A stretch of 64,000 nucleotides of DNA from Sphingomonas sp. PL-96 (GCF_020707215.1 NZ_JAJFET010000001.1:310001-374000), one strand, 5' to 3'. Counted from the stretch's first letter, positions 22,616-32,173 are shown. Numbers and translations are program-made. Notes: a model not told the origin generated them from the sequence alone.

Positions 22616-22637
22616 GGTGACGGCCGGGGTCGTCACC
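22616..22637 (+). other. Hairpin just upstream of rpsJ
   Basis: GGTGACG (22616-22622) and CGTCACC (22631-22637) form a perfect 7-bp stem with an 8-nt loop, ending 19 nt before the rpsJ start. It overlaps the region where the ribosome-binding site (GGTAGGGAT) lies nearby, so it could affect S10 translation. No known S10-leader motif was recognised. Confidence 0.45.
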
Positions 22638-22656
22638 ATTTCGCATCGGTAGGGAT

Positions 22657-22965
22657 ATGGACAACAACATCCGCATTCGCCTCAAGGCGTTCGACCATCG
22701 CGTGCTCGACCAGGCCGCCGGCGACATCGCCGACACCGCCCGTCGTACCGGCGCGCTGATCCGTGGCCCGATTCCGCTGCCCACGCACATCGACAAGTTC
22801 ACCGTGAACCGCGGCCCGCACATCGACAAGAAGTCGCGCGAGCAGTTCGAGACCCGCACCTACAAGCGTCTCCTCGACATCGTGCAGCCGACCCCGCAGA
22901 CGGTGGACGCGCTGATGAAGCTCGACCTCGCCGCCGGCGTTGACGTCGAGATCAAGCTGGCGTAA
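22657..22965 (+). CDS. rpsJ: 30S ribosomal protein S10
   Basis: S10 is a 30S head protein and, as NusE, a partner of NusB in transcription antitermination. The 102-residue product has [16 protein letters not shown] at the N-terminus, [29 protein letters not shown] in the flexible loop and [22 protein letters not shown], matching the family at full length. The start ATG follows GGTAGGGAT. It heads the S10 operon, but a 306-nt gap with a hairpin separates it from rplC. Confidence 0.97.
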   Translation: MDNNIRIRLKAFDHRVLDQAAGDIADTARRTGALIRGPIPLPTHIDKFTVNRGPHIDKKSREQFETRTYKRLLDIVQPTPQTVDALMKLDLAAGVDVEIKLA

Positions 22966-22976
22966 TGCGCCGGCAC

Positions 22977-23007
22977 CGCGACGCTTGGTGATTCACCGGG
23001 CGTCGCG
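22977..23007 (+). promoter_or_regulatory. Hairpin in the 306-nt rpsJ-rplC gap
   Basis: CGCGACGC (22977-22984) and GCGTCGCG (23000-23007) pair perfectly, and the loop contains a further GGTG/CACC stem. CTTTCGCTTCC follows, so it is terminator-like directly after rpsJ. The rest of the gap (23008-23271) has no gene; it holds GC-rich stretches, a GCTCCGGAGC palindrome near 23194 and a CCTTTTTCG run at 23217, then GGAGGAG before rplC. An attenuator or secondary promoter for rplC onward is plausible. Confidence 0.5.
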
Positions 23008-23271
23008 CTTTCGCTTCCCGCGCTAAGTCGCGGTAGAGGCTGGGAAAGCAGCTACGGGATACCGAACGGCAGGGGATCTTTCGATCAAAGCCGTTGTCCG
23101 CGTCCCCGCTATCGAGGGATCAACAGGCGGTTCGTCCGCACTGTCCTTCGATGACCGGCCCTGGCGGGGGCGTTTGTCGTGAGGGCTGGGGCTCCGGAGC
23201 GTGAAAGCGGCCGGGGCCTTTTTCGTTGGCAAGCTCGCCGGGATGGCGAGCCTCTGTTGGAGGAGTGGGTC

Positions 23272-24021
23272 ATGCGCACTGGCGTGATCGCTAAGAAAAT
23301 GGGAATGACCCGGTTGTTCCAGGATGACGGGCGCCACGTGCCCGTGACCGTCCTGGCGCTGGACGGTGTTCAGGTGGTGGCGCAGCGTACCGCCGACCGT
23401 GACGGTTATGTCGCGGTGCAGATCGGTGCCGGCACTGCCAAGGCGAAGAACGTCGCCAAGCCGCAGCGCGGCCACTTCGGCAAGGCCGAAGTCGAGCCGA
23501 AGCTGGAGCTGTGCGAATTCCGCGTCGCCGACGATGCGCTGCTGGACGTCGGTTCGACGATCTCGGCGGACCATTTCGTCGCCGGCCAGCTCGTCGACGT
23601 GTCCGGCAAGACCCAGGGTAAGGGTTTCGCGGGCGCGATGAAGCGCTGGAACTTCGGTGGTCTGCGCGCGACGCACGGCGTGTCGGTTTCGCACCGCTCG
23701 CACGGTTCGACCGGTAACCGCCAGGATCCGGGTCGCGTCTTCAAGAACAAGAAGATGGCCGGCCACATGGGCGACCGCAACCGCACGCAGCAGAACCTCG
23801 AGATCGTCTCGACGGACGCTGAGCGTGGTCTGATCTTCGTCAAGGGTTCGGTTCCCGGCCACAAGGGCACCTGGCTGATCGTCAAGGACGCGGTGAAGGT
23901 CGCGCGCCATGCCGACGCTCCCTATCCCGCCGGCCTGAAGGCCGTCGCCAACAGCAACGAAACCCCGGCCGAGGCGCCCGCACAGGCGGCTCCCGAGGCG
24001 ACCGAAGGCCAGGAGGGCTGA
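23272..24021 (+). CDS. rplC: 50S ribosomal protein L3
   Basis: L3 is an early 50S assembly protein reaching toward the peptidyl-transferase centre. The start [20 protein letters not shown] follows a GGAGGAG site. The loop [20 protein letters not shown] contains the glutamine region methylated by PrmB in other bacteria. At 249 residues it is about 40 longer than the Escherichia coli protein, due mainly to an Ala/Glu/Pro-rich tail ([18 protein letters not shown]) common in alphaproteobacteria. rplD starts 2 nt after its stop. Confidence 0.97.
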   Translation: MRTGVIAKKMGMTRLFQDDGRHVPVTVLALDGVQVVAQRTADRDGYVAVQIGAGTAKAKNVAKPQRGHFGKAEVEPKLELCEFRVADDALLDVGSTISADHFVAGQLVDVSGKTQGKGFAGAMKRWNFGGLRATHGVSVSHRSHGSTGNRQDPGRVFKNKKMAGHMGDRNRTQQNLEIVSTDAERGLIFVKGSVPGHKGTWLIVKDAVKVARHADAPYPAGLKAVANSNETPAEAPAQAAPEATEGQEG

Positions 24022-24023
24022 AC

Positions 24024-24650
24024 GTGAAGGTCAAGGTACAGACCCTCGACGCCGCCGAGAGCGGCGACATCGAGCTGAAGGACGAGGTGTTCGGCGTCGA
24101 GCCGCGTGCCGACATCCTGCACCGCGTGGTTACGTGGCAGCTGGAAAAGCGTCGCGGCACCGCCCGTGGCACCCGTGAGCGTGCGGACGTGGCACGCACC
24201 GGCAAGAAGCTCGGTCGCCAGAAGGGCGGCGGTGTTGCTCGTCACGGCGATCGCCGCGCTCCGATCTTCGTCGGCGGTGGTAAGGCTCACGGTGCGCGCG
24301 TTCGCGACTTCAATCCGTCGCTGAACAAGAAGATCCGCGCTCTGGGCCTGCGCATGGCGCTGTCGAGCCACGCCAAGGCGGGTTCGCTGGTCATCGTCGA
24401 CGGCCTCACGGTCGAGGACGGCAAGACCAAGGCGCTGACCGGCAACCTGTCGAAGCTGGGCTTCGGCAAGACGGCGCTGGTGATCGACGGCGACGCCGTC
24501 GAGACGAGCTTCGCGCTCGCTGCTCGCAACCTGCGGGCCGTGAACGTGCTGCCGGCCGGTGGTGCCAACGTCTACGACATCCTGAAGCATGACACGCTGG
24601 TGCTCACCCGCGCCGCTGTCGAAAAGCTGGAGGCGCGCTTCCATGGCTAA
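24024..24650 (+). CDS. rplD: 50S ribosomal protein L4
   Basis: L4 binds domain I of 23S rRNA and lines the exit tunnel; in gammaproteobacteria it also represses the S10 operon. The 208-residue protein has [20 protein letters not shown] and the tunnel loop [23 protein letters not shown], then the C-terminal [16 protein letters not shown]-like helix. The start is GTG 24024, with AGGAGGG 7 nt upstream. The last 8 nt overlap rplW. Confidence 0.96.
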   Translation: MKVKVQTLDAAESGDIELKDEVFGVEPRADILHRVVTWQLEKRRGTARGTRERADVARTGKKLGRQKGGGVARHGDRRAPIFVGGGKAHGARVRDFNPSLNKKIRALGLRMALSSHAKAGSLVIVDGLTVEDGKTKALTGNLSKLGFGKTALVIDGDAVETSFALAARNLRAVNVLPAGGANVYDILKHDTLVLTRAAVEKLEARFHG

Positions 24651-24963
24651 GCAGCCGACCAAGGCGGTGGACATCCGCCACTATGACGTGGTGCTCGCGC
24701 CCCACATCACCGAAAAGTCGACCCTGGTGTCGGAGCAGAACGCAGTTGTGTTCAAGGTGGCGAAGGACGCCTCCAAGCCCGAGATCAAGGCGGCCGTTGA
24801 AGCGCTGTTCGACGTAAAGGTCACCGGCGTGAACACGATCGTCGTCAAGGGCAAGACGAAGCGCTGGAAGGGCGAGCCCTACAAGCGCACCGACATCAAG
24901 AAGGCGATCGTCACCCTGGCCGAAGGCCAGTCGATCGACGTAACGCAGGGGACCATGGCGTAA
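24643..24963 (+). CDS. rplW: 50S ribosomal protein L23
   Basis: L23 sits at the tunnel exit and is the main docking site for trigger factor and the signal recognition particle. The 106-residue protein contains [25 protein letters not shown] and [27 protein letters not shown] 24643 overlaps the rplD end by 8 nt; its stop shares one base with the rplB start (TAATG), so translation is probably coupled. Confidence 0.96.
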   Translation: MAKQPTKAVDIRHYDVVLAPHITEKSTLVSEQNAVVFKVAKDASKPEIKAAVEALFDVKVTGVNTIVVKGKTKRWKGEPYKRTDIKKAIVTLAEGQSIDVTQGTMA

Positions 24964-25811
24964 TGGCACTCAAGCATTACAACCCGACCTCGCCGGCACG
25001 GCGTGGCCTGGTCCTCGTCGACCGTTCGGGTCTGTTCAAGGGGCGCCCGGTAAAGGCGCTGACCGAGGGCAAGACCAAGACCGGCGGCCGCAACAACAAG
25101 GGTCACGTGACCTCGCGCGGCATCGCCGGCGGCCACAAGCAGCGCTATCGCATCGTCGATTTCAAGCGCCGCCTGTGGGACGTCGAGGGCACCGTCGAGC
25201 GGATCGAGTATGATCCCAACCGCACGGCCTTCATCGCGCTCGTCAACTATGGCGAGACCGAGGGCAAGGCGAACCTCGCCTACATCGTCGCACCCCAGCG
25301 TCTGGGCGTCGGCGACAAGGTGATCGCGGGCAAGAAGACCGACGTGAAGCCGGGCAACGCGATGGAGCTGGGCCAGGTGCCCGTCGGCACCATCGTCCAC
25401 AACGTCGAGATGAAGCCCGGCAAGGGCGGTCAGATCGCACGTTCGGCCGGCACCTATGTGCAGGTCGTGGGCCGCGACAAGGGCATGGTCATCGTTCGCC
25501 TGAACTCGGGCGAGCAGCGCTACATCCGTGCGGAGTGCATGGCGACGGTCGGTGCGGTTTCGAACCCGGACAACCAGAACCAGAACCTCGGCAAGGCTGG
25601 CCGCACCCGCTGGCTGGGCAAGCGCCCGCTGACCCGCGGTGTTGCCAAGAACCCGGTCGACCACCCGCACGGCGGTGGTGAAGGCCGGACCTCGGGCGGC
25701 CGTCACCCGGTCACCCCGTGGGGCAAGCCGACGAAGGGTGCGCGCACTCGTCACAATAAGTCGACCGACAAGATGATCATCCGGTCGCGTCACGCGAAGA
25801 AGAAGGGCTGA
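24963..25811 (+). CDS. rplB: 50S ribosomal protein L2
   Basis: L2 is a highly conserved 50S protein needed for subunit joining and peptidyl transfer. The 282-residue protein begins [17 protein letters not shown] and has [22 protein letters not shown]. The C-terminal [23 protein letters not shown] contains the essential His near the peptidyl-transferase centre. It starts inside the rplW stop (1-nt overlap) and rpsS begins 4 nt after its end. Confidence 0.97.
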   Translation: MALKHYNPTSPARRGLVLVDRSGLFKGRPVKALTEGKTKTGGRNNKGHVTSRGIAGGHKQRYRIVDFKRRLWDVEGTVERIEYDPNRTAFIALVNYGETEGKANLAYIVAPQRLGVGDKVIAGKKTDVKPGNAMELGQVPVGTIVHNVEMKPGKGGQIARSAGTYVQVVGRDKGMVIVRLNSGEQRYIRAECMATVGAVSNPDNQNQNLGKAGRTRWLGKRPLTRGVAKNPVDHPHGGGEGRTSGGRHPVTPWGKPTKGARTRHNKSTDKMIIRSRHAKKKG

Positions 25812-25815
25812 TAGA

Positions 25816-26094
25816 ATGGCTCGTTCTGTTTGGAAGGGCCCGTTCGTCGAACTGAGCCTGCTGAAGAAGGCTGAGGCCGCTCAGGACGCCGGTACGCGCG
25901 CTGGTCCGATCAAGACCTGGTCGCGTCGTTCGACGATCCTGCCGCAGTTCGTCGGCCTGACGTTCAACGTGTACAACGGTCGCAAGTTCGTGCCGGTGTC
26001 GGTCAACGAGGAAATGGTGGGCATGAAGCTCGGCGAGTTCGCACCCACCCGCTTCTTCCCCGGCCACGCCGCCGACAAGAAGGGTAAGCGCTGA
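25816..26094 (+). CDS. rpsS: 30S ribosomal protein S19
   Basis: S19 lies in the 30S head near the A-site finger of the 50S and pairs with S13. The 92-residue product begins [18 protein letters not shown] and has [22 protein letters not shown] and [13 protein letters not shown], full family length. The stop TGA shares a base with the rplV ATG. Confidence 0.97.
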   Translation: MARSVWKGPFVELSLLKKAEAAQDAGTRAGPIKTWSRRSTILPQFVGLTFNVYNGRKFVPVSVNEEMVGMKLGEFAPTRFFPGHAADKKGKR

Positions 26095-26471
26095 TGAGCA
26101 AGCAGGCAGCCCCTCGCCGCGTGGGCGAGAAGGAAGCACTGGCCGTCGCCACGCAGGTGCGTGGTTCGGCGCAGAAGCTGAATCTCGTCGCCGGCCTCAT
26201 CCGCAACCGCACTGCCGGTGAAGCGATGAACATCCTCGCCTTCTCGAAGAAGGCGATGGCCGTGGACGTCCGCAAGTGCCTCGCCTCGGCGATCGCGAAC
26301 GCGGAGAACAACCACAACCTCGACGTCGACGCGCTCGTCGTGAAGGAGGCTTCGGTTGGCAAGTCGATCACCATGAAGCGGTTCGCTACCCGCGGCCGTG
26401 GTAAGTCGACCCGCATCCTGAAGCCGTTCAGCCGCGTGCGCATCGTCGTTGCCGAGGTGGAGGAAGCGTAA
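26094..26471 (+). CDS. rplV: 50S ribosomal protein L22
   Basis: L22 spans all 23S rRNA domains, and its long hairpin narrows the exit tunnel, where macrolide-resistance changes arise. The 125-residue protein has [26 protein letters not shown] and the hairpin region [27 protein letters not shown]. About 15 extra residues precede the family core. It overlaps rpsS and rpsC by 1 nt each (TGATG and TAATG). Confidence 0.96.
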   Translation: MSKQAAPRRVGEKEALAVATQVRGSAQKLNLVAGLIRNRTAGEAMNILAFSKKAMAVDVRKCLASAIANAENNHNLDVDALVVKEASVGKSITMKRFATRGRGKSTRILKPFSRVRIVVAEVEEA

Positions 26472-27181
26472 TGGGTCAGAAGTCGAACCCCATCGGTCTG
26501 CGTCTGCAGATCAACCGCACCTGGGACAGCCGCTGGTTCGCGGAAGGCCATGACTATGGTCGTCTGCTGCTGGAGGACCTCAAGATCCGCAAGCACATCG
26601 TCGAGACGCTGCCGCAGGCCGCGATCTCGAAGGTGGTGATCGAGCGTCCGGCCAAGCTGTGCCGCGTGTCGATCTATGCGGCCCGTCCGGGCGTGATCAT
26701 CGGCAAGAAGGGCGCCGACATCGAGAAGCTTCGCAAGAAGCTGGCTTCGATGACGTCGTCGGACGTGTCGCTGAACATCGTCGAGATCCGCAAGCCGGAG
26801 ATCGATTCCAAGCTGGTGGCACAGGGTGTCGCGGATCAGCTGGAGCGTCGTATCGCATTCCGTCGCGCCATGAAGCGCGCGGTGCAGTCGGCACTTCGCC
26901 TGGGCGCCGAGGGCATCCGGATCACCTGCGCCGGCCGTCTGGGCGGCGCGGAGATCGCCCGCACCGAATGGTACCGCGAAGGTCGCGTTCCGCTGCACAC
27001 GCTGCGCGCGAACGTCGACTATGCAGAGGCCGAGGCGCACACCGCCTATGGCGTCTGCGGCATCAAGGTGTGGATCTTCAAGGGCGAGATCCTGGGTCAT
27101 GATCCCATGGCGCAGGACCGGCTGATGATGGAGGCCCAGACCTCCGGCGTGCGCCCGGCGCGCGATGACCACCGCCGCTAA
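26471..27181 (+). CDS. rpsC: 30S ribosomal protein S3
   Basis: S3 lines the mRNA entry channel and helps unwind mRNA. The 236-residue protein begins [20 protein letters not shown], has a KH domain with the [11 protein letters not shown] motif, and the conserved C-terminal core [21 protein letters not shown]. rplP follows after 11 nt with GGACTAGGAAA before it. Confidence 0.97.
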   Translation: MGQKSNPIGLRLQINRTWDSRWFAEGHDYGRLLLEDLKIRKHIVETLPQAAISKVVIERPAKLCRVSIYAARPGVIIGKKGADIEKLRKKLASMTSSDVSLNIVEIRKPEIDSKLVAQGVADQLERRIAFRRAMKRAVQSALRLGAEGIRITCAGRLGGAEIARTEWYREGRVPLHTLRANVDYAEAEAHTAYGVCGIKVWIFKGEILGHDPMAQDRLMMEAQTSGVRPARDDHRR

Positions 27182-27192
27182 GGACTAGGAAA

Positions 27193-27624
27193 ATGCTGCA
27201 ACCAAAGCGCACCAAATTCCGCAAGGCCTTCAAGGGCCGCATCCATGGCGACGCCAAGGGTGGCACGGCGCTCAACTTCGGCTCCTACGGGCTGAAGGCG
27301 ATGGAGCCGGAGCGGATCACCGCACGCCAGATCGAGGCGGCTCGCCGCGCGATCACGCGTCACATCAAGCGTCAGGGCCGTCTCTGGATCCGCGTGTTCC
27401 CGGATCTTCCGGTTTCGTCGAAGCCTGCCGAAGTCCGCATGGGCTCGGGCAAGGGTTCGCCGGAGTTCTGGGTCGCCCGCGTCAAGCCGGGCCGGATCCT
27501 GTTCGAGCTGGACGGCGTTCCCGGTCCGCTCGCGGCCGAGGCATTCGAGCGTGCAGCCATGAAGCTGCCGATCGCGGTCAAGGTTGTTGCCCGTCTGGGC
27601 GACACCTCGCACCTGGAGGGTTGA
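27193..27624 (+). CDS. rplP: 50S ribosomal protein L16
   Basis: L16 organises the A-site tRNA elbow region of the 50S. The 143-residue protein begins [19 protein letters not shown] and has [23 protein letters not shown] and [19 protein letters not shown]. The Arg in the MGSGKG-adjacent [12 protein letters not shown]-like region is a known hydroxylation site in some bacteria. rpmC begins 2 nt after its stop. Confidence 0.97.
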   Translation: MLQPKRTKFRKAFKGRIHGDAKGGTALNFGSYGLKAMEPERITARQIEAARRAITRHIKRQGRLWIRVFPDLPVSSKPAEVRMGSGKGSPEFWVARVKPGRILFELDGVPGPLAAEAFERAAMKLPIAVKVVARLGDTSHLEG

Positions 27625-27626
27625 AA

Positions 27627-27830
27627 ATGACCAAGGCAACCGATCTGCGCGCCAAGAGCGACGATCAGCTGACCGAGGAGCTGGGCAACCTGAAGCGCGA
27701 GGCATTCAACCTCCGCTTTCAGGCGGCAACCAGCCAGATGGAAAAGCCGAGCCGCGTCAAGGAAGTCCGTCGCGACATCGCGCGGATCAAGACGCTGCAG
27801 AGCGAGCGCACGCGCTCGCAGGCCAAGTAA
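27627..27830 (+). CDS. rpmC: 50S ribosomal protein L29
   Basis: L29 is a small helical-hairpin protein by the tunnel exit next to L23. The 67-residue product begins [19 protein letters not shown] and has [16 protein letters not shown] and [14 protein letters not shown] 27627 is preferred over TTG 27621, which overlaps the rplP stop; GGAGGG lies about 9 nt before it. Confidence 0.95.
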   Translation: MTKATDLRAKSDDQLTEELGNLKREAFNLRFQAATSQMEKPSRVKEVRRDIARIKTLQSERTRSQAK

Positions 27831-27842
27831 GGGACGACTGAC

Positions 27843-28115
27843 ATGCCGAAGCGCGTGCTGACCGGGACGGTCGTCTCGGACAAGACCGACAAGACGGTGG
27901 TGGTGAAGGTGGAGCGCAAGGTCAAGCACGCGCTCTACGGCAAGATCATCCGCCGTTCGAAGAAGTACCATGCCCATGACGAGGGCAACGAGTACCGCGA
28001 GGGCGAGACCGTGCGCATCGAAGAGACCGCGCCGATTTCCAAGCTCAAGACCTGGAAGGTCGTGGACCGCGTGAACACCCACGCGACCCCGGCCCAGGTG
28101 GCGGCGGAGGCCTAA
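27843..28115 (+). CDS. rpsQ: 30S ribosomal protein S17
   Basis: S17 is a primary-binding OB-fold protein of the 30S body. The 90-residue product has [36 protein letters not shown] and [13 protein letters not shown]. It is the last gene of the S10 operon; hairpins (GGAGGCC/GGCCTCC at its stop) and a strong terminator follow before rplN. Confidence 0.96.
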   Translation: MPKRVLTGTVVSDKTDKTVVVKVERKVKHALYGKIIRRSKKYHAHDEGNEYREGETVRIEETAPISKLKTWKVVDRVNTHATPAQVAAEA

Positions 28116-28203
28116 CGGCCTCCACCTCCGGCCTCTCGGGGCCGGAAAACGGGAATTGGGGCAGGGGCTTGCGTTCCTCCCCAGGGACGGCTAGTTGGCC
28201 GCT

Positions 28204-28241
28204 CCCCCTGGCGCGGATGCCCGCGCCGGGGGTTCGTTTTT
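28204..28241 (+). terminator. Terminator at the S10/spc boundary
   Basis: CCCCC-T-GGCGCGG (28204-28216) pairs with CCGCGCC-GGGGG (28221-28232) with one bulged T and a 4-nt loop, followed by TTCGTTTTT. It sits exactly between rpsQ and rplN, where the S10 and spc operons separate in other bacteria. Readthrough or a nearby promoter must supply spc transcription. Confidence 0.85.
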
Positions 28242-28289
28242 GAAGGCGGGCGCCGGTCGGAATCGGGCCCATAGAGAAGGAAGCGCATC

Positions 28290-28658
28290 ATGATTCAGAT
28301 GCAGTCCAATCTCGACGTCGCAGACAACAGCGGCGCGAAGCGGGTGCAGTGCATCAAAGTGCTGGGCGGCTCCAAGCGCCGCACGGCAGGTGTGGGCGAC
28401 GTCATCGTCGTCTCCATCAAGGAGGCCGCACCGCGCGGTCGCGTGAAGAAGGGTGACGTGCATCGCGCCGTCATCGTTCGGACCGCCAAGGACATTCGTC
28501 GCACCGATGGTTCGGTCATCCGTTTCGACGGCAACGCCGCGGTGCTGGTCAACAAGAACGAGGAGCCGATCGGCACCCGTATCTTTGGCCCGGTGGTTCG
28601 CGAGCTGCGTTCGCGCGGCTTCATGAAGATCATCTCGCTCGCGCCGGAGGTGCTGTAA
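28290..28658 (+). CDS. rplN: 50S ribosomal protein L14
   Basis: L14 forms intersubunit bridges with 16S rRNA and is the target of the silencing factor RsfS. The 122-residue protein begins [27 protein letters not shown] and contains [17 protein letters not shown] and [25 protein letters not shown] precedes the start. First gene of the spc operon; the stop shares a base with the rplX start. Confidence 0.97.
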   Translation: MIQMQSNLDVADNSGAKRVQCIKVLGGSKRRTAGVGDVIVVSIKEAAPRGRVKKGDVHRAVIVRTAKDIRRTDGSVIRFDGNAAVLVNKNEEPIGTRIFGPVVRELRSRGFMKIISLAPEVL

Positions 28659-28972
28659 TGGCTGCCGCCAAGATCAAGAAGGGCGACCAGGTCATCGTCC
28701 TGTCCGGCAAGGACAAGGGCAAGACCGGTGAAGTCGTCCGCGCCATGCCCAAGGACAGCAAGGTTGTCGTCTCCGGCGTGAACATCGCCGTGCGCCACAA
28801 GAAGCCGACCCAGGTCAACCCGCAGGGTGGCCTGGAGCGTTCGGAAGCGCCGCTCCACATCTCGAAGGTCGCGCACGTCGTTGACGGCAAGCCGACCCGC
28901 GTCCGCTTTGAAGAGCGCGACGGCAAGAAGGTCCGCGTGGCCGTGAAGACGGGGGATGTCATCAATGGCTGA
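28658..28972 (+). CDS. rplX: 50S ribosomal protein L24
   Basis: L24 is an assembly initiator near the tunnel exit. The 104-residue protein begins [26 protein letters not shown], the KOW motif, and has [10 protein letters not shown] and the CGKPTRV-like [20 protein letters not shown] end. It overlaps rplN by 1 nt and rplE by 8 nt. Confidence 0.96.
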   Translation: MAAAKIKKGDQVIVLSGKDKGKTGEVVRAMPKDSKVVVSGVNIAVRHKKPTQVNPQGGLERSEAPLHISKVAHVVDGKPTRVRFEERDGKKVRVAVKTGDVING

Positions 28973-29549
28973 CAAGTACACGCCGCGGATGAAGTCGATC
29001 TACGACGACCGCATCGTCAAGGCGATGACGGAGAAGTTCGGCTACAAGAACGCGCTCGAAGTGCCCCGGATCGAGAAGATCGTGCTCAACATGGGCGTGG
29101 GCGAGGCGACGCAGGACAAGAAGAAGGTCGACCAAGCGGCTTCCGAAATGGAGCTGATCGCCGGCCAGAAGCCTGTCGTCACCAAGGCGAAGAAGTCGAT
29201 CGCGCAGTTCAAGCTGCGTGAAGGCATGGCGATCGGCTGCAAGGTCACGCTGCGTCGTGAGCGGATGTACGAGTTCCTCGACCGCTTCATCACGATCGCG
29301 CTTCCCCGCGTCCGCGACTTTCGCGGCCTGAACCCGAAGTCCTTTGATGGTCGCGGCAACTATGCCTGCGGCATCAAGGAGCAGATCGTGTTCCCGGAAA
29401 TCAGCTATGACCGCGTCGACAAGGTGCGCGGCATGGATGTGATCGTCACCACCTCTGCCAAGACCGACGACGAGGCTCGCGAGCTTCTGCGTCTGTTCGG
29501 CTTCCCGTTCCCGCTTGCGCAGGACGGCGAGCAGCAGAAGGCGGCCTGA
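28965..29549 (+). CDS. rplE: 50S ribosomal protein L5
   Basis: L5 is part of the 5S rRNA complex in the central protuberance and contacts P-site tRNA. From ATG 28965 the product is 194 residues ([18 protein letters not shown]) with [39 protein letters not shown]-type core and [22 protein letters not shown] 28956 would add three residues; the MADKY start matches family N-termini. Slightly longer than the common ~180 residues, with a Gln/Lys tail. Confidence 0.95.
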   Translation: MADKYTPRMKSIYDDRIVKAMTEKFGYKNALEVPRIEKIVLNMGVGEATQDKKKVDQAASEMELIAGQKPVVTKAKKSIAQFKLREGMAIGCKVTLRRERMYEFLDRFITIALPRVRDFRGLNPKSFDGRGNYACGIKEQIVFPEISYDRVDKVRGMDVIVTTSAKTDDEARELLRLFGFPFPLAQDGEQQKAA

Positions 29550-29563
29550 CCCCATTGATGGTG

Positions 29564-29589
29564 CCGCCCCGGCTCGATCGTCGGGGCGG
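29564..29589 (+). other. Hairpin between rplE and rpsN
   Basis: CCGCCCCG (29564-29571) and CGGGGCGG (29582-29589) pair perfectly, 14 nt after the rplE stop, with no U tract. The 99-nt gap is unusual in an otherwise packed operon and holds AGGAAGAG before rpsN. RNA processing or partial termination is possible. Confidence 0.45.
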
Positions 29590-29648
29590 TGCCGCAACAA
29601 AAGGCTCCGGCGCGTTGCCGGGGCAGTGACTAGGAAGAGCTTAAGTCC

Positions 29649-29954
29649 ATGGCGAAACTGAGTTCGATCAACAAGAACGAGCGTCGCAAGCAGCTGGTGA
29701 AGAAGTACGCCGGCAAGTATGCGAAGCTGAAGGCGCAGGCAGCGGACACGTCGCTGGACGAGACCGAGCGCCTCATCGCGCGCCTGAAGATGGCGGAACT
29801 CCCGCGCAACGCCAACCCGACCCGGGTTCGTAATCGCTGCGAGATCACCGGCCGTCCGCGCGCCTATTACCGCAAGTTCCGCCTCGCCCGCGTGATGCTT
29901 CGTGATCTTGCCAACCGCGGCATGATCCCCGGCGTCGTCAAGTCGAGCTGGTAA
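29649..29954 (+). CDS. rpsN: 30S ribosomal protein S14
   Basis: S14 helps assemble the 30S head near S3 and S10. The 101-residue protein begins [23 protein letters not shown] and ends with [34 protein letters not shown]-type core and KSSW. It lacks the CxxC zinc motifs of short S14, so it is the zinc-independent (C-minus) form. rpsH begins 11 nt downstream. Confidence 0.97.
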   Translation: MAKLSSINKNERRKQLVKKYAGKYAKLKAQAADTSLDETERLIARLKMAELPRNANPTRVRNRCEITGRPRAYYRKFRLARVMLRDLANRGMIPGVVKSSW

Positions 29955-29965
29955 GGACCGTACCG

Positions 29966-30361
29966 ATGGCATTGACCGATCCCCTGGGTGATATGCTCAC
30001 CCGCATCCGCAACGGCCAGCGCGCGCGCAAGGACTCCGTCCTGTCGCCGGCGTCCAAGCTGCGGACCCGTGTCCTCGACGTGCTTCAGCGCGAGGGTTAT
30101 ATCCGTGGCTACAGCGAAGAGCAGATGGGCCCCGCGGCCGGTGTCCGCATCGAGCTGAAGTATTTCGAGGGCCAGCCGGCGATCAAGCACGTCGCGCGCG
30201 TCTCGAAGCCGGGTCGCCGTGTCTATTCGGGCAGCCAGGAGCTGCCGCGGGTTCGCAACGGCCTTGGCATCACGATCGTCTCGACGCCGCGTGGCGTTCT
30301 CTCCGACGCAGAAGCGCGCGAGCAGAACGTCGGTGGCGAAGTGCTGGCGGAGGTGTTCTGA
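29966..30361 (+). CDS. rpsH: 30S ribosomal protein S8
   Basis: S8 binds helix 21 of 16S rRNA and, in gammaproteobacteria, represses the spc operon. The 131-residue product begins [22 protein letters not shown], has [22 protein letters not shown] and [35 protein letters not shown] precedes the start. It overlaps rplF by 1 nt (TGATG). Confidence 0.97.
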   Translation: MALTDPLGDMLTRIRNGQRARKDSVLSPASKLRTRVLDVLQREGYIRGYSEEQMGPAAGVRIELKYFEGQPAIKHVARVSKPGRRVYSGSQELPRVRNGLGITIVSTPRGVLSDAEAREQNVGGEVLAEVF

Positions 30362-30894
30362 TGAGCCGCATCGGCAAGAAGGCAGTCCCGGTTCCGGCCG
30401 GCGTTTCTGCCAACATCGCCGGCCGTGAGCTGAGCGTGAAGGGTCCCAAGGGCACCCTGACCATGCCGCTCGCGGACGACATCGCGTACGAAGTGACCGA
30501 CAGCGGCATTTCGGTGCAGCCCGCCAACGAGACCAAGCGCGCCCGTGCCTTCTGGGGCATGCAGCGTACCTTGGTCCAGAACCTGGTGACCGGCGTGACC
30601 GAGGGCTTCTCCAAGAAGCTGCTCATCACCGGCGTCGGCTATCGTGCGGCAGCTCAGGGCAAGGTCCTCAAGCTGCAGCTCGGCTATTCGCATGACGTGA
30701 ACTTCGACATCCCCGAGGGGATCGAAGTGAAGACCCCGGATCAGACCACGGTCGAGATCTCGGGCATCGACAAGCAGAAGGTCGGCCAGGTCGCCGCTGA
30801 AATCCGTCGCTGGCGCAAGCCCGAGCCGTACAAGGGCAAGGGCATCAAGTACGACGGCGAGTTCATCTTCCGCAAGGAAGGGAAGAAGAAGTGA
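30361..30894 (+). CDS. rplF: 50S ribosomal protein L6
   Basis: L6 sits near the sarcin-ricin loop and factor-binding site. The 177-residue protein has two related domains; it begins [15 protein letters not shown] and has [32 protein letters not shown] and [28 protein letters not shown]-type end. Its stop overlaps the rplR start by 1 nt. Confidence 0.97.
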   Translation: MSRIGKKAVPVPAGVSANIAGRELSVKGPKGTLTMPLADDIAYEVTDSGISVQPANETKRARAFWGMQRTLVQNLVTGVTEGFSKKLLITGVGYRAAAQGKVLKLQLGYSHDVNFDIPEGIEVKTPDQTTVEISGIDKQKVGQVAAEIRRWRKPEPYKGKGIKYDGEFIFRKEGKKK

Positions 30895-31253
30895 TGTCTA
30901 CCAAGGGTATGTCGCTGTTCGAGAAGCGCCGCCGCCGCAACCGTACCGCGCTTCGTGCGCGCTCGGGCGGTCGTCCGCGCCTGTCGATCCACCGTTCGGG
31001 CAAGCACATCTATGCCCAGGTCATCGACGACGCCGAGGGCCGGACGGTCGCTTCGGCTTCGACGCTGGAAAAGGACGTGCGTGGCCAGAGCGGCGCGAAC
31101 GTCGATGCCGCCAAGGCGGTGGGCCAGCGCGTCGCGGAGGCCGCAAAGGCTGCCGGCGTGACGCAGGTGGTGTTCGATCGTGGTGGGTTCCTCTTCCACG
31201 GACGCGTCAAGGCGCTGGCGGAAGCCGCGCGCGAGAGCGGATTGGAGTTCTAA
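30894..31253 (+). CDS. rplR: 50S ribosomal protein L18
   Basis: L18 binds 5S rRNA and carries it to the 50S with L5. From ATG 30894 the product is 119 residues: [20 protein letters not shown], then [20 protein letters not shown] and [24 protein letters not shown]-type end. The basic N-terminal tail is typical. AAGGAAGGGAAG upstream serves as the ribosome-binding site within rplF. rpsE starts 1 nt after its stop. Confidence 0.96.
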   Translation: MSTKGMSLFEKRRRRNRTALRARSGGRPRLSIHRSGKHIYAQVIDDAEGRTVASASTLEKDVRGQSGANVDAAKAVGQRVAEAAKAAGVTQVVFDRGGFLFHGRVKALAEAARESGLEF

Positions 31254-31254
31254 G

Positions 31255-31962
31255 ATGGCCGACGAGAACAACCAGGCCGAAACCCCCGCCGTCGAGGCGA
31301 CGGGTGCAGAGGCAGGCGCGCCCCAGGGCCGTGGTCCGCGTGGCGGCCGTGGTCGCGGCGGCGAGCGTGGTCGTGGCGGCCGGGACGGCAACCGCGGTCG
31401 CCGCGACGATCGTCGCGGCAACGAGGATGGTGGCGAGGAGCTGATCGAAAAGCTCGTCCACATCAACCGCGTGTCGAAGACCGTGAAGGGCGGTAAGCGC
31501 TTCGGCTTCGCAGCCCTCGTCGTCGTCGGCGACGGCAAGGGCCGCGTGGGCTTTGGGCATGGCAAGGCGCGCGAAGTGCCGGAAGCCATCTCCAAGGCAA
31601 CCGCTTCGGCAAAGAAGGCGATGCTGCGCGTTCCTCTGAAGGACGGCCGCACGCTGCACCATGACGGCAACGGCCACTTCGGTGCCGGTCGCGTGACGGT
31701 GCGTTCGGCGCCTGCCGGTACCGGCATCATCGCGGGTGGCCCGATGCGCGCCATCTTCGAGAGCCTGGGCGTGGCCGACGTCGTGACCAAGTCGGTCGGC
31801 ACGTCGAACCCGTACAACATGATCCGCGCGACCTTCGAGGCCCTGGGCGACCAGACCAGCCCGAAGTCGGTGGCACAGCGTCGCGGCAAGAAGATTGCCG
31901 ACCTGCTGGGCCGCGGCGGTTCGCAGACTGCCGAGGCGGATGCCGCGGCGGTGGTGGAGTAA
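31255..31962 (+). CDS. rpsE: 30S ribosomal protein S5 with Gly/Arg-rich N-terminal extension
   Basis: S5 acts in decoding fidelity and mRNA unwinding at the entry channel. The canonical core starts near residue 61 ([20 protein letters not shown]), with the [15 protein letters not shown] loop and the C-terminal [14 protein letters not shown]. Before it lies a ~60-residue tail: an acidic Ala/Glu part (2-23), then an RG/RGG-rich part (26-57). The protein is 235 residues against about 166 in Escherichia coli. Such tails occur in sphingomonad S5; the role is unknown. rpmD starts 4 nt downstream. Confidence 0.96.
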   Translation: MADENNQAETPAVEATGAEAGAPQGRGPRGGRGRGGERGRGGRDGNRGRRDDRRGNEDGGEELIEKLVHINRVSKTVKGGKRFGFAALVVVGDGKGRVGFGHGKAREVPEAISKATASAKKAMLRVPLKDGRTLHHDGNGHFGAGRVTVRSAPAGTGIIAGGPMRAIFESLGVADVVTKSVGTSNPYNMIRATFEALGDQTSPKSVAQRRGKKIADLLGRGGSQTAEADAAAVVE

Positions 31963-31966
31963 GTCC

Positions 31967-32143
31967 ATGGCTACCGTGAAGATCACGCAGACCGGGTCGC
32001 CGATCCGGCGCACCCAGGACCAGCGCGCGACGTTGATCGGCCTGGGCCTCAACAAGATGCACAAGACGGTCGAGCTGACCGACACCCCCGAGGTGCGCGG
32101 CATGATCCGCAAGGTGCAGCACATGGTGCAGGTCGAAGGCTAA
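31967..32143 (+). CDS. rpmD: 50S ribosomal protein L30
   Basis: L30 is a small, non-essential 50S protein. The 58-residue product begins [21 protein letters not shown], has [21 protein letters not shown] and ends VQHMVQVEG, matching the short bacterial family. ATG 31967 lies 4 nt after the rpsE stop. A 10-bp hairpin separates it from rplO. Confidence 0.95.
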   Translation: MATVKITQTGSPIRRTQDQRATLIGLGLNKMHKTVELTDTPEVRGMIRKVQHMVQVEG

Positions 32144-32173
32144 AGCCTTCCTCTTCACCAGTGACAAACAGGG

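Noticed and set aside
22488-22656. tRNA gene between tuf and rpsJ, as found in some bacteria
   Set aside because: No acceptor/T-arm pattern or anticodon stem could be assembled.
28169-28197. TTGCGT-17-TAGTTG as a promoter for rplN
   Set aside because: Weak boxes, and the downstream terminator at 28204 would stop the transcript almost at once.
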